Made by a program: the position numbers and the translations under genes
Source of the DNA: Taenia hydatigena
Taxonomy: Eukaryota; Platyhelminthes; Cestoda; Cyclophyllidea; Taeniidae
Assembly: GCA_036345935.2 (NCBI GenBank)
Contig: JADWOT020000003.1
Coordinates: 20,664,509-20,728,508 of the forward strand
Direction: 5' to 3'
DNA length: 64,000 nucleotides
The notes under the pieces: model-generated
Told to the model about the DNA's origin: nothing
Database searches by the model: none
What the model saw: the letters and a program-made list of their open reading frames with translations, nothing else
Shown: positions 11,601 through 23,600 of the stretch, piece after piece
Position numbering within the stretch: the stretch's first letter is position 1
Layout: the number at the start of each line of letters is the position of its first letter

Positions 11601-14600
11601 GCATTCACTGACTTCTCGATCACTTGCAAACGATTCTTTTTGTTTATTCCTGCTTCTTATTTGCAAACTAGGTGGACAAGTGGAAGGAAAAGATGGAGGC
11701 ACTGGCAGCACACCCGTCGCCGACCATTCAGCACCGCGCTGTTTTTCTTTTGCGTAACCTAATCGTCTGTGGTGGCAGCGAAATCGCTCGTGATATGATC
11801 GACTCTCACTTGATAGAGCTCATCGACTACCTCCAACACCTTCCGGACATCTCTGATACCGAGGTTCTGCCGCCAGAGGCCATCGTTCTCGGTCAGGTGA
11901 GTTCATCTCCACCTCATTTTTGCATTGATATCGTCTGTACGATGGCTAATCGTTGCCTCTAGTCACATAAGAGAGGGCTCATATCAGGCGAAGACTTGCG
12001 AGTGCAAAAATTACCACAACGAAGCAGCTTCGAAAAAGAATATTTCTGGTCATTGCACTACTCAACTCTTCAGCGCCGGTCGAAGGCGGAAAGGCTTTGC
12101 GCTATCCACTGTGAACTAAATTTTCATAGTCGCGATTTCTCGTCGATAAGTGCATCAACCATTCCTATGGAAAGTCTCGTCCATTAAGCGATTTTACGGC
12201 CAAATAGTCATGCATCGACTAAGCATCCGGGATCTGACGTCCTGCATACTAACAGGAATGACTGCTGAGGCTGCGGTCGGATATGTCTCTGGCGTACAGC
12301 TATGCGGTTGTCTTTGAAACACTGATATAATTTATTCAACCGTCTTACTGTAGGAAATCTCAGCGTGCTATCATTGGACCGTATTGTGTTTGAAGCCTTC
12401 TATTGGCATTGGGTTCTGTGGCTTTGGTGCCTTCTTCCACAGAGAACTTTGCCACCAAACACAATTGCTTACATGTGCTACCGTTGTTCTGTCATCTTGA
12501 TATGCCAGCCTACTATGTATGCTTCAGCTATTAGGAGGAGAAATGCGACGAACTTTGCTCTTATTATAGCTCCGCGGTGACGCTCCTTCTTAAGCAAGCA
12601 TGTCTGCGAAATCCACATTCCTATTTTGATTAAGGTGTGTCCCGTGCCTCGACTTCCCATTTGTCATTGACCAACTTGAAGGTGACTTAACACCATCATC
12701 AGGAGCTTTTTCAGAAGCAGATTTTGTCGAGTTTAAAACAGCGACTCACATATCCTTTAAATGGCACATTCAGTGAGGTTGAATTTACAATGATTGAAGG
12801 GCGAGAAAGATGTCTAGATGCATAGTGGCAACTTTATAGCAGGTTGTCACCCCCAGACAACAGGACTTATGCGGCTGGGGGACCCAGGGGATGAATTCCT
12901 TTGGATTCCGATAAAACAACACTACAAGGAGCACTCACTTTCGCCATAGTCTTCTTCATCTCTAGGAGATAAAAATGGCACTGGTTTTTTCACAGAAAAT
13001 TTAAGTGTTTTAGGGAAGAAAATTATGCCAAAAGATATTTATTTCCACGCGATTAACCGTCCGTTTGCACTGGAAGGGGGTCGAGACCCTTCTGCGCTTA
13101 ATTTGAATTTCAGGGGCACAATGTTTCACCAGCCAGAGTGTTGTTAAATTGCTTAAAGCAAGCCCTTCCTGCTGTTCTTTCAATTGGCTGAATCGGTCCC
13201 TGTCACCTCCACTAGTGCGAGATAAAAGTGATGCGTTTTAACTCAGTGCCAACAATGTAGTGAAGACCATCTGTTTGTGGTTCGCAGTTTAATTTACGAG
13301 CAAAAAATTATTTACTGGAATCGAATTAGTGAATCGTCAAAGAATCCAGAGAACCTTTCCTCGTGCCGGAGCAGCAGATTAGCATTCCATGGAATCGTTG
13401 TCTATCCGCTAACGTGATGCAGTTGCTGTGAAAGCATGCATGAAATTTAAAGTTAGATTTTGGACCTAGACATGGACAGTTGTTTTGAGGCTGGCGTTAT
13501 TTTTATAGGCAGATTCTTTCACTCCTATCCTTCTGATAGGCAACAAACGATTAAGGTACTGAAATCTTATCGGTCGTCTTCTCGCGTCAACGGTAACAAT
13601 CTTCATATGGTCTATGATACCAAATTAGTGCTGATCTTCTGTGCTCTCAATGCCTCTAATTTTGCCGTTCATGGATTCAGACATTAGTGGTTGTCTTTGT
13701 CTCTTGGCTCAATCGTTGGCGTAGCTCTCTGCTAGGTGATGTTGAAACATCTGCTAGTATTTTGGATTGAGCCTGCCAGAACCACTTAGAAGAGGGTCGC
13801 CTTCACTATCGGTGTGACTTTTCATGACTTTCCCAAAGACGAAAGTGGATATAATTCTCGGCTAGCTTATGTATCTTCGAAACACGGTGGACTTTGTGGC
13901 TACCCGCATGACCGGGAAACCAGAGCACCCAGCGGAGACGCGATGGTGCAGACTCCAAGTGATTCTTTACCAAAACGGTGAGCTAAACGTATTACGTAGC
14001 CCCTCACCTCTTTTGGGCGTCGTTTTCCGCGCTCCCCTAAGTCAAACTTCCCCGTCAGTCCCACTATGTAGCCAGTGCTGTAAACAAAAAACATCCACTA
14101 GCCAACTGTGCGAGTAATGGAATTCCCATACAAATTGGGAGACATTTGACTACAACTGCACTGTGTCCTCTTGGCAATTTCACTGGGTCTTCAGTCTCGT
14201 GCTGTTTGGGAACTGCGTTGGGGGGGGGGGGGGGGGGGGGCAGGAATGTGCTAACCATCATGCCTGTCCATTGCTAACCGTGGAAAAACAGGTCCAGAAG
14301 CAAGGTTAAGTGACAAAGTACTGGGTTCAATATAGTTTTATCCGTTAGAGAGGTGGAGGAGGTGTTGCGCGTTCACTTAACTGATATCTTCATATAGGTA
14401 CAGTTGACAGCTCCGTAGCAAACTTTTCCAAAGGGTTCGCCACCACTTTCTTTTCATTCGGTAATAGCTTTCCTGCAGACTGCAGGACTGGAGTGGTCAC
14501 TGAAGGTAGAACCCATTTTCAGCCCGTCTGTTTGAGATCGTCGGCGTTTCTTCCTCTTACGCTCTACTAAGGCGGAAAGCAGGATAAATGGCCTTTATAA

Positions 14601-15571
14601 TGGGGTCCGACTTTTGCTCTCATTAATTTAGCGTCCCGGGATTTCCATAAAGTTGAAAAAGGCTAAAATACTCAAGCAGAATGTTTAGATTCGGCATAAT
14701 AGGGCTTGGGCTACCAGCATGACTCGGAGGCCAGCCCACCCCGCAGACGTAGAGTGGTGCAGGACCTAAGTGGACCGTTACCAAAACCAAGAGTTGGCCA
14801 ACCAACTGGCATATTACGATCGAACCTAAGCACATAATTTAAGGGTGAAATGGAGATTGTTTAAATCCTGGTGAATGGAACAATGACTTTTTGTTGTCTC
14901 CTTCAACATAGTTTTATGCTCGGGAGGTGGCGATCGCACGTGGATATTGCAACACTAAAAATTTTAAACCATCCTATTTTTAATCTTTATGAGGGATCAG
15001 AGTCTTGCCTCTCTTGACACATTTTTCCAATCTAGGTTTAATAACCATATTCACTATCTGGCTGTAGAAGGAAGCAAACCTAGATGGTCAGATCTACCAT
15101 GGTCTGCGAGACCCAAGACTTACCAGTTTATCACCACGATCAAGTTCAATGCCTGTGATGTCATCGCATCCGTTTGTCCCTTTGCCATTAGCTGTACTTT
15201 AAAGCGCAATTAAGTGGATGGATTGCCGAGTAGGGAATAGTTATGTTGTAGCACCTGACAAAGGCTGGTGGGTTGTTAACATCGAAGTTAAACAGGCAAC
15301 TTAAATAACCATTTTTGGTTACAATCTAGTCGATGCTGTGGAAACCGCTCTTGGGCCAGGGATAGGCATCCATCTTTCATACCATGCACAAGTTGTAGTG
15401 GGGATTTTTACATGTAAAAAAATTGTTTCACGTTGACAGGGTCGTCCGAAGGCTGCAGTGCGCGAAGAGGCGAAGACTGATCGCAAGAAGACTCGGGACA
15501 TTGCGTCCGTGGCAATGCGTAAACTCGTCGAGTACGGTTTCATCAAACAGACACAGCCGGTGAATCCGTAG
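1658..15571 (+). CDS. unc-45: UNC-45 myosin chaperone (TPR + UCS), complete 14-exon gene
   Basis: UNC-45 is a cytosolic co-chaperone that folds myosin heads and docks Hsp90; in muscle it supports thick-filament assembly. Exons: 1658-1862, 1904-2169, 2208-2381, 2455-2686, 5678-5845, 6380-6665, 7087-7384, 7450-7716, 7786-8063, 8138-8321, 9918-10033, 11191-11503, 11672-11896, 15440-15571. They sum to 3144 nt and every junction keeps frame, giving 1047 residues. Order: TPR domain (about 1-115), armadillo-like central region (about 120-550), UCS domain (about 560-1040). Family landmarks are MRWAIDGLAYLS, QALAKLTITADPRLTFPGER and MFEDHEELRRAAVECFGNLA. Family members are usually about 930-960 residues; the excess lies mainly in a roughly 35-residue insert in exon 6 and about 14 residues in exon 12. 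The intron after exon 5 appears to be GC-AG. Identity is secure. Individual borders are by-eye calls. Confidence 0.95.
2687..5677. other. unc-45 intron 4 (about 3.0 kb)
   Basis: Runs from a GTAAGC donor to an acceptor ending CATGACAG. No gene was found inside. It contains a 32-bp perfectly alternating purine-pyrimidine run at 3944-3975 within a GC-rich patch (about 3900-4100) that gives short spurious open frames on both strands. Confidence 0.8.
3944..3975. repeat. 32-bp alternating purine-pyrimidine run
   Basis: Perfect pyrimidine-purine alternation (TGCATGCACGCACGCGCACA then CACGTACGCACG) in unc-45 intron 4. Such sequence can adopt Z-DNA under supercoiling. Confidence 0.9.
5678..7384 (+). 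CDS. unc-45: unc-45 exons 5-7: central armadillo-like region
   Basis: Exons 5678-5845, 6380-6665 and 7087-7384 encode residues about 293-543. Family-like segments include DNLERILEVAA, TSANTRMIVACLLSRFFNDL, KFIESKVEAAAVIGTLF and DDGVKVRALL. Between ILEV and TSANTRM this protein has a Ser/Thr/Lys-containing insert of about 35 residues compared with vertebrate UNC45. The donor of exon 5 is best placed at 5845|5846 (CGAAG followed by GCGAGC). This phase-1 GC donor joins exactly with the strong acceptor TGTTTGCCTTACCAG to keep the conserved ILEV motif in frame. No GT of the needed phase is present nearby. Confidence 0.88.
7450..11896 (+). CDS. unc-45: unc-45 exons 8-13: UCS myosin-binding domain
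   Basis: Exons 7450-7716, 7786-8063, 8138-8321, 9918-10033, 11191-11503 and 11672-11896 encode residues about 544-1004. UCS landmarks in order: SLCKLGVLGGGDASIKSMAD, MRWAIDGLAYLSLNGEVKEA, LANLTNSFVEKEITPEMLEI, FSKQHIPEKHKADEP, ASQALAKLTITADPRLTFPG, LQNFEGLLALTNLASLDHKH, MFEDHEELRRAAVECFGNLA and VRAAAGALATMS. These are armadillo-type helices forming the myosin-binding groove. The segment after CFGNLA carries a Gly/Ala-rich insertion (ACGGELPAEAMGGVACGASG) not usual in the family. Confidence 0.94.
8322..11190. other. unc-45 introns 10 and 11, around the small exon 9918-10033
   Basis: Intron 10 (8322-9917, 1596 bp) ends in a long pyrimidine tract (TTTTTTGTTTCTTTTCAG). Intron 11 (10034-11190, 1157 bp) ends GTGGGTACAG. 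Apart from a short CA-type repeat near 9145-9165, nothing notable. Open frames such as 9419-9775 minus lack domain features. Confidence 0.75.
13820..14245 (+). repeat. Diverged interspersed repeat, copy A
   Basis: It matches the 17240-17640 stretch in the same order and orientation. Shared blocks include AAAGACGAAAG, ACCAAAAC, TTTGGGCGTCGTT, CAGTGCTG followed by ACAAAAAACATCCAC, and GGAA-CTGC-TTGGGG. Divergence is high, so both are old copies. No terminal repeat, target-site duplication or coding sequence could be made out; the class (SINE, MITE or TRIM-like) is unknown. Confidence 0.6.
14220..14240 (+). repeat. Homopolymer of 21 G
   Basis: An uninterrupted run of 21 guanines sits at the point where the related repeat copy at 17.6 kb has only TTGGGG. 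This suggests local expansion of a G run inside an old repeat. It is also a common place for assembly error. Confidence 0.95.
14690..14825 (+). repeat. Fragment of the same interspersed repeat, copy C
   Basis: Contains GGGCTTGGGCTACCAGC, GCAGACGTAGAGTGGTGCAG and TTACCAAAACCAAGAGTT followed by ACTGGCATATTAC. These match blocks of copy A (GGAGACGCGATGGTGCAG) and copy B (CTACCAAAACCAAGAGTTTA). Confidence 0.5.
15440..15571 (+). CDS. unc-45: unc-45 exon 14: C-terminus
   Basis: Phase-0 exon after a CACGTTGACAG acceptor. It encodes GRPKAAVREEAKTDRKKTRD followed by IASVAMRKLVEYGFIKQTQPVNP and stop TAG at 15569-15571. The AMRKLVEYGFI segment corresponds to the terminal helix of vertebrate UNC45 (DKAVEYGLI), so the gene ends here. 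The preceding basic stretch is longer than in vertebrates. Confidence 0.93.
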   Translation, partial: GRPKAAVREEAKTDRKKTRDIASVAMRKLVEYGFIKQTQPVNP

Positions 15572-15784
15572 ATTCCCCGTCACTGTGCCCTCGGTGCCTT
15601 CTTTTTCTCAGCATTTTTGCACTACTTATAATTATACAAATGTGTTTTAGTGGAGGCAACCGAGCCGCCATGTAACGCGCCGTCGGTGTCAGCCTCTTAA
15701 TTCTATAGGCTTTGACTTTCCCTTCTTACCACAAGCATTTACATAGATGCAATAATCTAGCGACGTGGATGCTAGACTCCTTGG

Positions 15785-15790
15785 AATAAA
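15785..15790 (+). terminator. Poly(A) signal of unc-45
   Basis: AATAAA in TTGGAATAAAAGCAGAGG, 214 bp after the unc-45 stop codon. It is the first canonical hexamer downstream. Confidence 0.65.
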
Positions 15791-17239
15791 AGCAGAGGAA
15801 AACCTTTGGGTTTATGGTTGTATGCAACCAGAAGGCGAATGTGTTGCATGCAGGAGACCAATTAAGGTGAAATGGAATTTATGAGGTCACTATTTATGAG
15901 GTGGTTATGATCCGAACACCCTACGCTCGAATGCGGTACTGCGGCGAACTGGAACCACTAAGTAGATTAGTTCTTATTTGTTGTAGAAATCCACCCTGGG
16001 AGAGTGATGAAACGAGAAAACTTAGGTTGGGTAGCTCAAACTGATCGGCTTACAAATAAATTCACCTCGTTCACACACTTTCTGTCCATAAAATTGAGAT
16101 GGTGAATGCACTAAACAAGTAAACATTGATTCCACATTACTAAATTTCCTTAGGTTGCTAGACTTTTCCAAATCCCTATGAGATGGTTGCTAACAAACTG
16201 GCTGTGGATGGCTTCGGGACACCGCCGTCGATTGCTGTGTGTTCCATCGTGCGCCCAGAATTTGGTATCCAAATCATCAAAAGTGTGGCAGTGTGAAATG
16301 CATAGAAAGTGTTTTCCATGATTTGTGCATGAATTTTAAGCAAGCACTTTGTTCAGAAAAAGAAAGACAAAGGGGATTGAAAGAGGTGTGTTGATTAGTC
16401 TGCAAAAGCAGTTCCCTTCAACAAGAATAGGCGGTCTTTTGTACGAAACGCACCACTTAAGGGGCAGGTATTCTATGGGGTCGACCTTCACTCTCACGTC
16501 TTAGAGGATGCAATAAAAGTAATTTTGGGGCAAGAATCTCCTAATGCTCAGTTCTAGAGACTGGTAAACGCTATGCATGCATTTGATTTGGGGAAGGTTT
16601 TCTCATTGCCCTTCAACCAATCAGCTGTGAAATGAATTATTCAAATCGCGAAAACACCGCTAGTAAATTTGCAGAAGATACGATTTGCGAATCAACTGTA
16701 GCACTCAACCAGGAATGCAATAAAATCTGGGAGTCCTGATTTTTGGAAGCTCGACATTTGTGCAAATTGTTGATGCGTCTGTTCTGCCTTTCATTAATGC
16801 ATTAGCTACTAATTTTAATTTGACAAGGGGTGACATGTGTGAGAATTGGTTACATCAAATTGTATGCCGCCAGCGGATCAGTTGTAGGACAGACACAGGG
16901 CGTCTGCGGTCTGGGACTTTTGCAAGCTTCATTATTTGAGAGCTATAACTTTTGGTCGGGCGGATCTATTTTCGGTTGTGGTAGTCGATTTTCCCTCTAC
17001 ATTCCGGAGACGGAGGTACTGGTTGAATGCCTGACCGCAGACGTCTTCGGTTTAAATCGCTTTGACCACCACAACAATGAACTGGGATTTTGCTTTTCTA
17101 CCGAGATCCTAAGAACTAGCCACTTGTGGTGCTTTGGAAAAATGGATTATTGAGCCAAAGTAATCGACCTGTGAGTGGTTTTTAGAGATGGATAGAACAT
17201 GCATCTGCAGCATTTCAATCAGTAATGTATTGTAGCACC

Positions 17240-17640
17240 TCAAGACTTACCTAAAGACGAAAGAAGACAATACTAGGGTGTAATGTATATTGGCGATGTG
17301 TGGCGAGGTTCAGCACTACTGGCTTGGGCCGGGAGCCAGGCTGCCAAACGGAGGCGCAATGAAACACTACCAAAACCAAGAGTTTAACTAACATTGTATA
17401 TTACACAGCCGCATTCCTCCTTTGGGCGTCGTTCCCAGCGCTATCCTGGTAAGTCTCTCGTCTCAATCATCATAATGCATTCAGTGCTGCATACAAAAAA
17501 CATCCACAAACCAACCAAGCGTGACATTCATCGAATTAGCCTGTAATTGAGAAGGTATCTGATAGCAAAATCACCGATTTATCTTAGCGGTTTCTCCGGA
17601 CCTAGATTTTTATCGCGTCTGGAAACTGCATTGGGGAAAA
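17240..17640 (+). repeat. Diverged interspersed repeat, copy B
   Basis: Collinear with copy A at 13820-14245: CCTAAAGACGAAAG, CTACCAAAACCAAGAG, CTTTGGGCGTCGTTCCCAGC, CAGTGCTG followed by ACAAAAAACATCCAC, CCAACCAAGC, and GGAAACTGCATTGGGG at the right end. Similarity may continue to about 17880 (GAGGTGAAGG...TTAATTGACATCTTTA compared with 14350-14395). Confidence 0.6.
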
Positions 17641-20600
17641 GGAAAATGTGCAGACAATCAAGATTGTTCATCGCTAGTCGTAAAAGCACTGGTTCAGAAG
17701 GCGAGTCATTTACTAAAGGGCAAGTTTTAACATAGCTCGATGGTTATACATTTCTCTTGTATTCCTCTTTGCTAGTTCGTTCCACTTCACTGGTACCCAG
17801 TTGAATCCAAATGAGTTCAATCCACTTAATTGATAGAGGTGAAGGTCATGTCGCGTGTCCATTTAATTGACATCTTTAATGAATTTTATTCCAACCGTTC
17901 TTAACTAGTGTTATTTTTATTTCTAACGGCTTTTCGACAGATCACGGGACTAGGATAGTTGCCCAAGGAGCAGGAGCAGGAGCAGATATTCCACCCAAAG
18001 AAAGCAAGTTTATTAGGAGACAAGATCAGTGCGCACCGCTTTAATGCGTCTAGACACCTTTTGCGTGAAGTCAGTAAATGCGATTTCACCACAAATCCTT
18101 TCAGGGATTCAAGGTGCAATTTGCGCACTCTTGATGTTTACTTTACTTATGTGGGAAAATGTGTTAGCCGCCTAAAAATGATACTTTATTTTAGGAAAAA
18201 CAAAGAGCCGGGTGTCAACTCCCATAATCCCTCGGAGGTCATCGGTTGGAAAGAGACCTGATTATGTCATCGGTGCCTCTATAGTCGCAGCTATGTCTTT
18301 GATAATCATTAATGGCAATTTCTCTCATCGTCTTCAAAATTCACTCAGGCGGCGATGAACTGGTGGTGCTAACTGAAACAGGACAGTGGAAGCACACTTT
18401 AGAACTCAGCAGTCGCTTTTAAAAATTAACGATTTGAGAATGCAGACATAGTAAACGGACTTTTAAGCAACATAAAATGATCTTCAAAATTTGTCGCATT
18501 CCTCTAAGCAGTAGTTTGAAATCTACGAAATTCTTTCTAACAACAGGTAGAGACAGGCCTGTGAGGTGGACTTCCGAGATAGTCACCATTCAAAAGGGTT
18601 TTACTACATGACAGCCATCACCAGAAAATAGCACAGCGACGGTTATCCTACCCATCCACTTGCACCAGCTTTCATACCCTAAACGTGCAAATATTTATAG
18701 AAGGTACCTTTTTCCACGTTTCTTCGCCCAAATGCAGGCAGACTCATTTACCGAATGAAGTCCACACCAAAACGACATCGCCATCAGAAAATAACAATAG
18801 CAATGAACACATATACCAGTCACGAATGGCTCCGATAATGTTGTCTGCCCTTCCAGGGCCAGATTATATTTATATGTAGACTGAAAAGTTAGGCATTACT
18901 GCGTTATCAAAAGATCAAAGCGGAGGTTGATGATGCCACTTCACCTAACAGGGGGCACAAAAAATCAGAAGATTGGTGTCATACCTGTTACAAATGCTTT
19001 GATTCTAAAAAGCATGTGCCATGCAAACAGTAGGCAAATCTCGTAGCCCAAAACACAACCTTACACAAGGACAACTGACACTAACATCTACGATCACTAG
19101 TAAGTATTCCTTACCACCCCGCCCCAACGACAGGAATCGGACTCGATCCGACAGTAGGCGGACCTGTCTCGACGGCATTTCCCCGCCACACACGCATACA
19201 TCACTCGTGGCCTTTCCTCCTTCCCTCTTTGCTGCGCTGGCATTTCGTGGCTCCTTCCACCACCGTCTAAGTTATTCTGTCTCGCTGTGTGCCTGTCCGT
19301 CTACCTTTGGATCGCATCACCACGTCGCATTATCACATGCCTTTAATCTCCTTATTGAATGTCGCTCTCTCACTCTCTTGTGGGCGGAAACAATGCCCAG
19401 GAGCATTAATTTCCGTGCTCCAAATAGAGAAGCTCTGCATGGTAATATGAGAGGATCATGAGATCCGAAATGCTGTACGCTAGTTCTCTTCATTGCGTGA
19501 AGAAACCAACACCAGTCCTAAGCAATTTACACCCCTTTGTCCAGCCTACTTATATACTTCCAAGGCGGAATGACACTTTTTTCCAGCTTTGCATAATTGT
19601 AGAGGCGTGCTTTCGGTGGCAAGTAAGTTGATCTCTCCACTGTGACAGGGCGTACCGTTACTCTGGTCTCTCCGACCTTCTGTTCAGTTTTTTTAGCAGG
19701 CTCTAAGCCACAGGCACTAAAACGAGAACTTGCCCGGGGACTACAATTATTTGGGATGCTAGCCCTTGAGGCTTTGTTTCCTAAAGAAGTGCTTTAGCTT
19801 AATATTTTTGCTTAGGTTATTTACGAATGATTTTTTTGAAGTATCGCGTTTCCTCTCACATGGCTTGAGGATGCGCAAAGACCATCTTCACAAGAGGATG
19901 TCTGTGATCCACTATTTTATTCGCCTCTCTCTGTCACTCAAAGTTGTCCACATCAGTTGCCACTGCTGCTCTTGCAATTCCACTCATTTTGGCATGAATT
20001 TTCGGCTATCTCTGTTTAGATGATCAGTAGACTAGTGAGCCTTTAAACCACTTTGTCCTCTGACCCTTGGGCGTTTTCGATACAGGTAGTAAAACGAATG
20101 ATAGAAGCCATAACTGTGATAGTATAACTGAAATATGTTTTAAATAAAAACAATTATTAAAAGAAGTATGTCACCCGAGGTCTTGAAGAGGACCGTTAAG
20201 TTTTGCTGAAAGGAATATGAACAGTTTGCTTTATCACCACTAGGTCGTTCATAGAAGAATTTCAAGTTTTGGAATTACGTCCATCTACAACTGAGAAAAA
20301 TAAACATCAGTGGATTACTAGAGTTATAAATCAGAGCCTTTGACTCCACTGCTAGAATTGATGATGCAAAGTTGTTTGAATAGCCAAATTCTAGCTGGAC
20401 CGCAAAAGTCTAAGAGAAAAGTATTCTCGTCTTGAATGGAATTGTAGGACGAATCTGTGTTTTACTTAATTTCTCGGATCAGTGTAATGATCGAGGACAA
20501 TTACTCAAATCTTCATCAGCAAATATGCAAACTAACCTGTGTTAGGACTCGGGACTTACACGGAGACTTGTGGGATGCATGGAGGAGTACCAACAGAAAC

Positions 20601-23600
20601 GACGCAAACAAAAATTCACAGCAGAAGGATAGTGAGTGAAATCCGAGGCGACTAAAGGGTCTGCATATCAATCATGGTTCAGCTACAACACAAGAAAACC
20701 CGCAAAATGGTTTGGGTCATGAAATTTGAACACCTCTTTAATGAGAAGGGGGTAGAGATGAATGAGAGGAACTTCGGTTGCAGTGCGTCATGATTACTAG
20801 AGTATGGTAAAACATCCTTTATCAAAACAGAATGCATTTATTTTGCCGGCATTACTTGTGCTGGAGCCCCCAATGCTTTAGTGCAAAGGACTGACAATAT
20901 GAATAGGGGCAGTAAAAAATGTTTGCAGCCTTTATTCAGCACCTTGGCGAATTGGCAGCCTCTCTGGTTGTTTTACTCACATTGCTCAGGACTAAAAATG
21001 TCTTCGGTATTCAAGAACAAACTCTTGAGTGGAGTCACACGAAGCCATTATGGCAGAGCCCTTTCTACACTCGGGCTTATAGGGGGCCTGGCGTGGTCAG
21101 GTATTTGCCGCGTCATGGCCAACGACGTGGAAAAAGATCAAATTCTAGACCAAGGGTGTTCAATTAGTCTTCATCAGGCAGTGAATGCGAATTCTTCTTT
21201 TCGGAGGCAGAGAAAGACGGTTTGTTCTGATTGCCTATGCAGAGATCATGGTGTGCATTCAGAAATCTCGGAAGGAAAAGACGAAGTTAAGACTATAGTG
21301 AAGAGCTTCCGATAAGACGTCCTGATGATAGAGTCGTCTTCATCCTTATCAAAATAGTGCAATACGTTTGTTGTTTGTTTAACTCTTGTTTGGTGATAAT
21401 CTACTTTGGGCTTCGTCATTGTACCCCTTGCTGGGTGCCAGTAGCTCCCAATTGGCCCTTTTGTATGTCAGCAGCACGCCTTCTGCCTGAGTATTTTGCA
21501 TTCTTTTGACTGCGAAGGAGTCTCGGAGCACTACAATAGTACATCAAAAGGACTTTATTTAGGCTCCTTCGAGGATTTTTCACATTAAATAATTAGAAGG
21601 ACTCTCTTTACCTTGTTGTACTCTTGAGAATATACAGGGAAATCAGGTTTTGATGTAATAGGTAGATAAATTATTCAACATCAGAATCAGGTGTTACACT
21701 TTTGGTGATAAAAACGAAAGCAAAACTAGAGCTGTCACTCCTCGAACCATGGCTCAGCTAGTTCTGTGACGTGTGGATTATGCACAGCCAGGAAGAGATT
21801 CAGCAATGTGACCAGGAGCATAATGCTACCTCGTCCACCTTCCCATAGTTCCACAAAAACACTCCGAGGTTTGTGATAAGCCATAGATAAATTAAAAGGT
21901 TCATTAAAAGTAATCCCCAACAAAGTATGCTGAGAATGGAATTCGCCTTCGACGGTTTAGGAAACGGGCCTTCCCAAGAAAAATGCTAAAGTTTATCTTC
22001 AAATTTAGCAAGTAGGATTAAGAGGAAAGGTGAAAAGAAAGTTTTCTTCCAAGAAAGCATTTGTCACTATCAAACAAGACAAGGTACTCAAAAAGAGTTT
22101 AAATTCTTACATTGATAACTGTCTTTGTTGATGTCACCGCAGTTGGTAATCAATTTTAGTGGGCAAACGAACGCCATTTCGGTGAATCGCGGCCTTATTT
22201 CTGAATGAAACTATGGCGACTCGCTGCTGAGGAAACTAAGCAGCATTTCCGTTGCCCAGATATTTTCCTCTGTCCCTTTTGGGCACGTGGCTTTACAAAA
22301 GCGATCATCGTAGGAGGTGTGCATCATTCAGCCCTTGGCAATCTCGGACGAATGATTCCATTGCCTGTGCAGTTTGCCCTCCAATAGACGTAATATTCAG
22401 GGTCTCAACCAGGTCTACCACGTTCACTAACAATAGCGAAGTAAACAGTATTTATTCTCTACTAAGGGTTCATTTTAGCTTTCTCGCTTCCGCCACCCGA
22501 AACATAAGGGCGGCCATGAGTGTTGGGAAAAACGTCTAAAAAAATTCGTCTCGAGTGTATAGTTGACTGCCTGGTGTGGTGGGTCTTTGCGTGTCGGGTC
22601 ACAATCCTGGTACCCTAACTGTTCGTCCACGTTTGTTCCACGTTGGTGGCAAATCGTCCGCAGGCGTGACTCGTGGCAGCATACGCCCATCTCAACGTTC
22701 CCACTTTCGAAAAGAATAGAATTTTGAGAAAAAGTAATTATGAGAATAATTTGAATTGCAATAAATTACTGTTGACAATCTCGAAAAAAAGTAGTGATAA
22801 AATTTGATGCCAAAAACCCGCCTTATTAAATCCGTTTTCGATCGGTGGTTTCGTAGGTCCAACTGCACTTGGGCCAGGTCTTTTGCATTCACAGTAAGAA
22901 CACAAACAAATATACTGTTTTTGCATAAAATTCTACGGACGAACCTAAACGAAAACACATTCAAAGGGAGTGGTGCGTGTGTTGTCAACGTGGTAGCAGC
23001 TCGCCCACTCCTGCGAAGGCATTTCAAAAAGTTACAATTGATAGTTCACGAAGGTAAAAGGAATGTCTGCGTGGAGGATCGGGAAAAATTTAATAAGCTT
23101 CAAAAAGGCCGTAAAAAGTAGGCTTTCGATCGCAAAAATATTTTGAATGATATTGAAGGGATATCTGAAGAAGGCGAGAAGGTAGGATCACCTTAAATCT
23201 TTACCGTTTTTTATGAAGAAGCGAAATTTTGCAATACCTTGTCGGTATGCTTTATTAATTGCCACGTTTTTGCTATAGGGTCGCCTAGGGTGTCCAGCAA
23301 TGTTCCTGCTCCGAGCAAACTTGCCCCGGTATCATGCATTCCGTCACCTTTGGGGAAGTCCCGCAGAGCTACAATAGTAAAGTTAGCCTAGAAACAAAAG
23401 CGAATTCTTTCATTGCTGAGCATTGAGCCACGAGAATGAACTCTTTTAAACCCACTTTAATAATGAACTGTAAACCTTTGTCTGCCAGCGTCTAAACTTT
23501 TTTCCTGTCCGATGTGGCGGTCAGTTTCTTGCCTAGAATTTCCAAACTCTGCAACAGCTGTGACAGAAATCCTATCAACCGCTTCCATCAGAAACAATGC

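Larger units (their letters stand above)
11897..15439. other. unc-45 last intron (3.5 kb) with diverged repeats
   Basis: This intron separates the final 43 codons from the rest of the gene. It holds two members of a diverged interspersed repeat family (about 13820-14245 and 14690-14825) and a 21-base G run at 14220-14240. No coding exon was recognised inside. Confidence 0.75.

Noticed and set aside
19021..19461. 146-codon open frame on the plus strand
   Set aside because: Ser/His/Pro-rich translation from a GC-rich patch, no domain, no splice context, and no poly(A) signal tied to it.
20881..21315. 144-codon open frame with an internal Met at 21000 and a mildly hydrophobic stretch
   Set aside because: Longest intergenic frame, but overlapping frames are also open and no family is recognisable. 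Kept as a chance frame unless transcripts show otherwise.
22475..22690. Minus-strand frame suspected to be a retroelement relic
   Set aside because: No reverse transcriptase, integrase or protease motif could be recognised.
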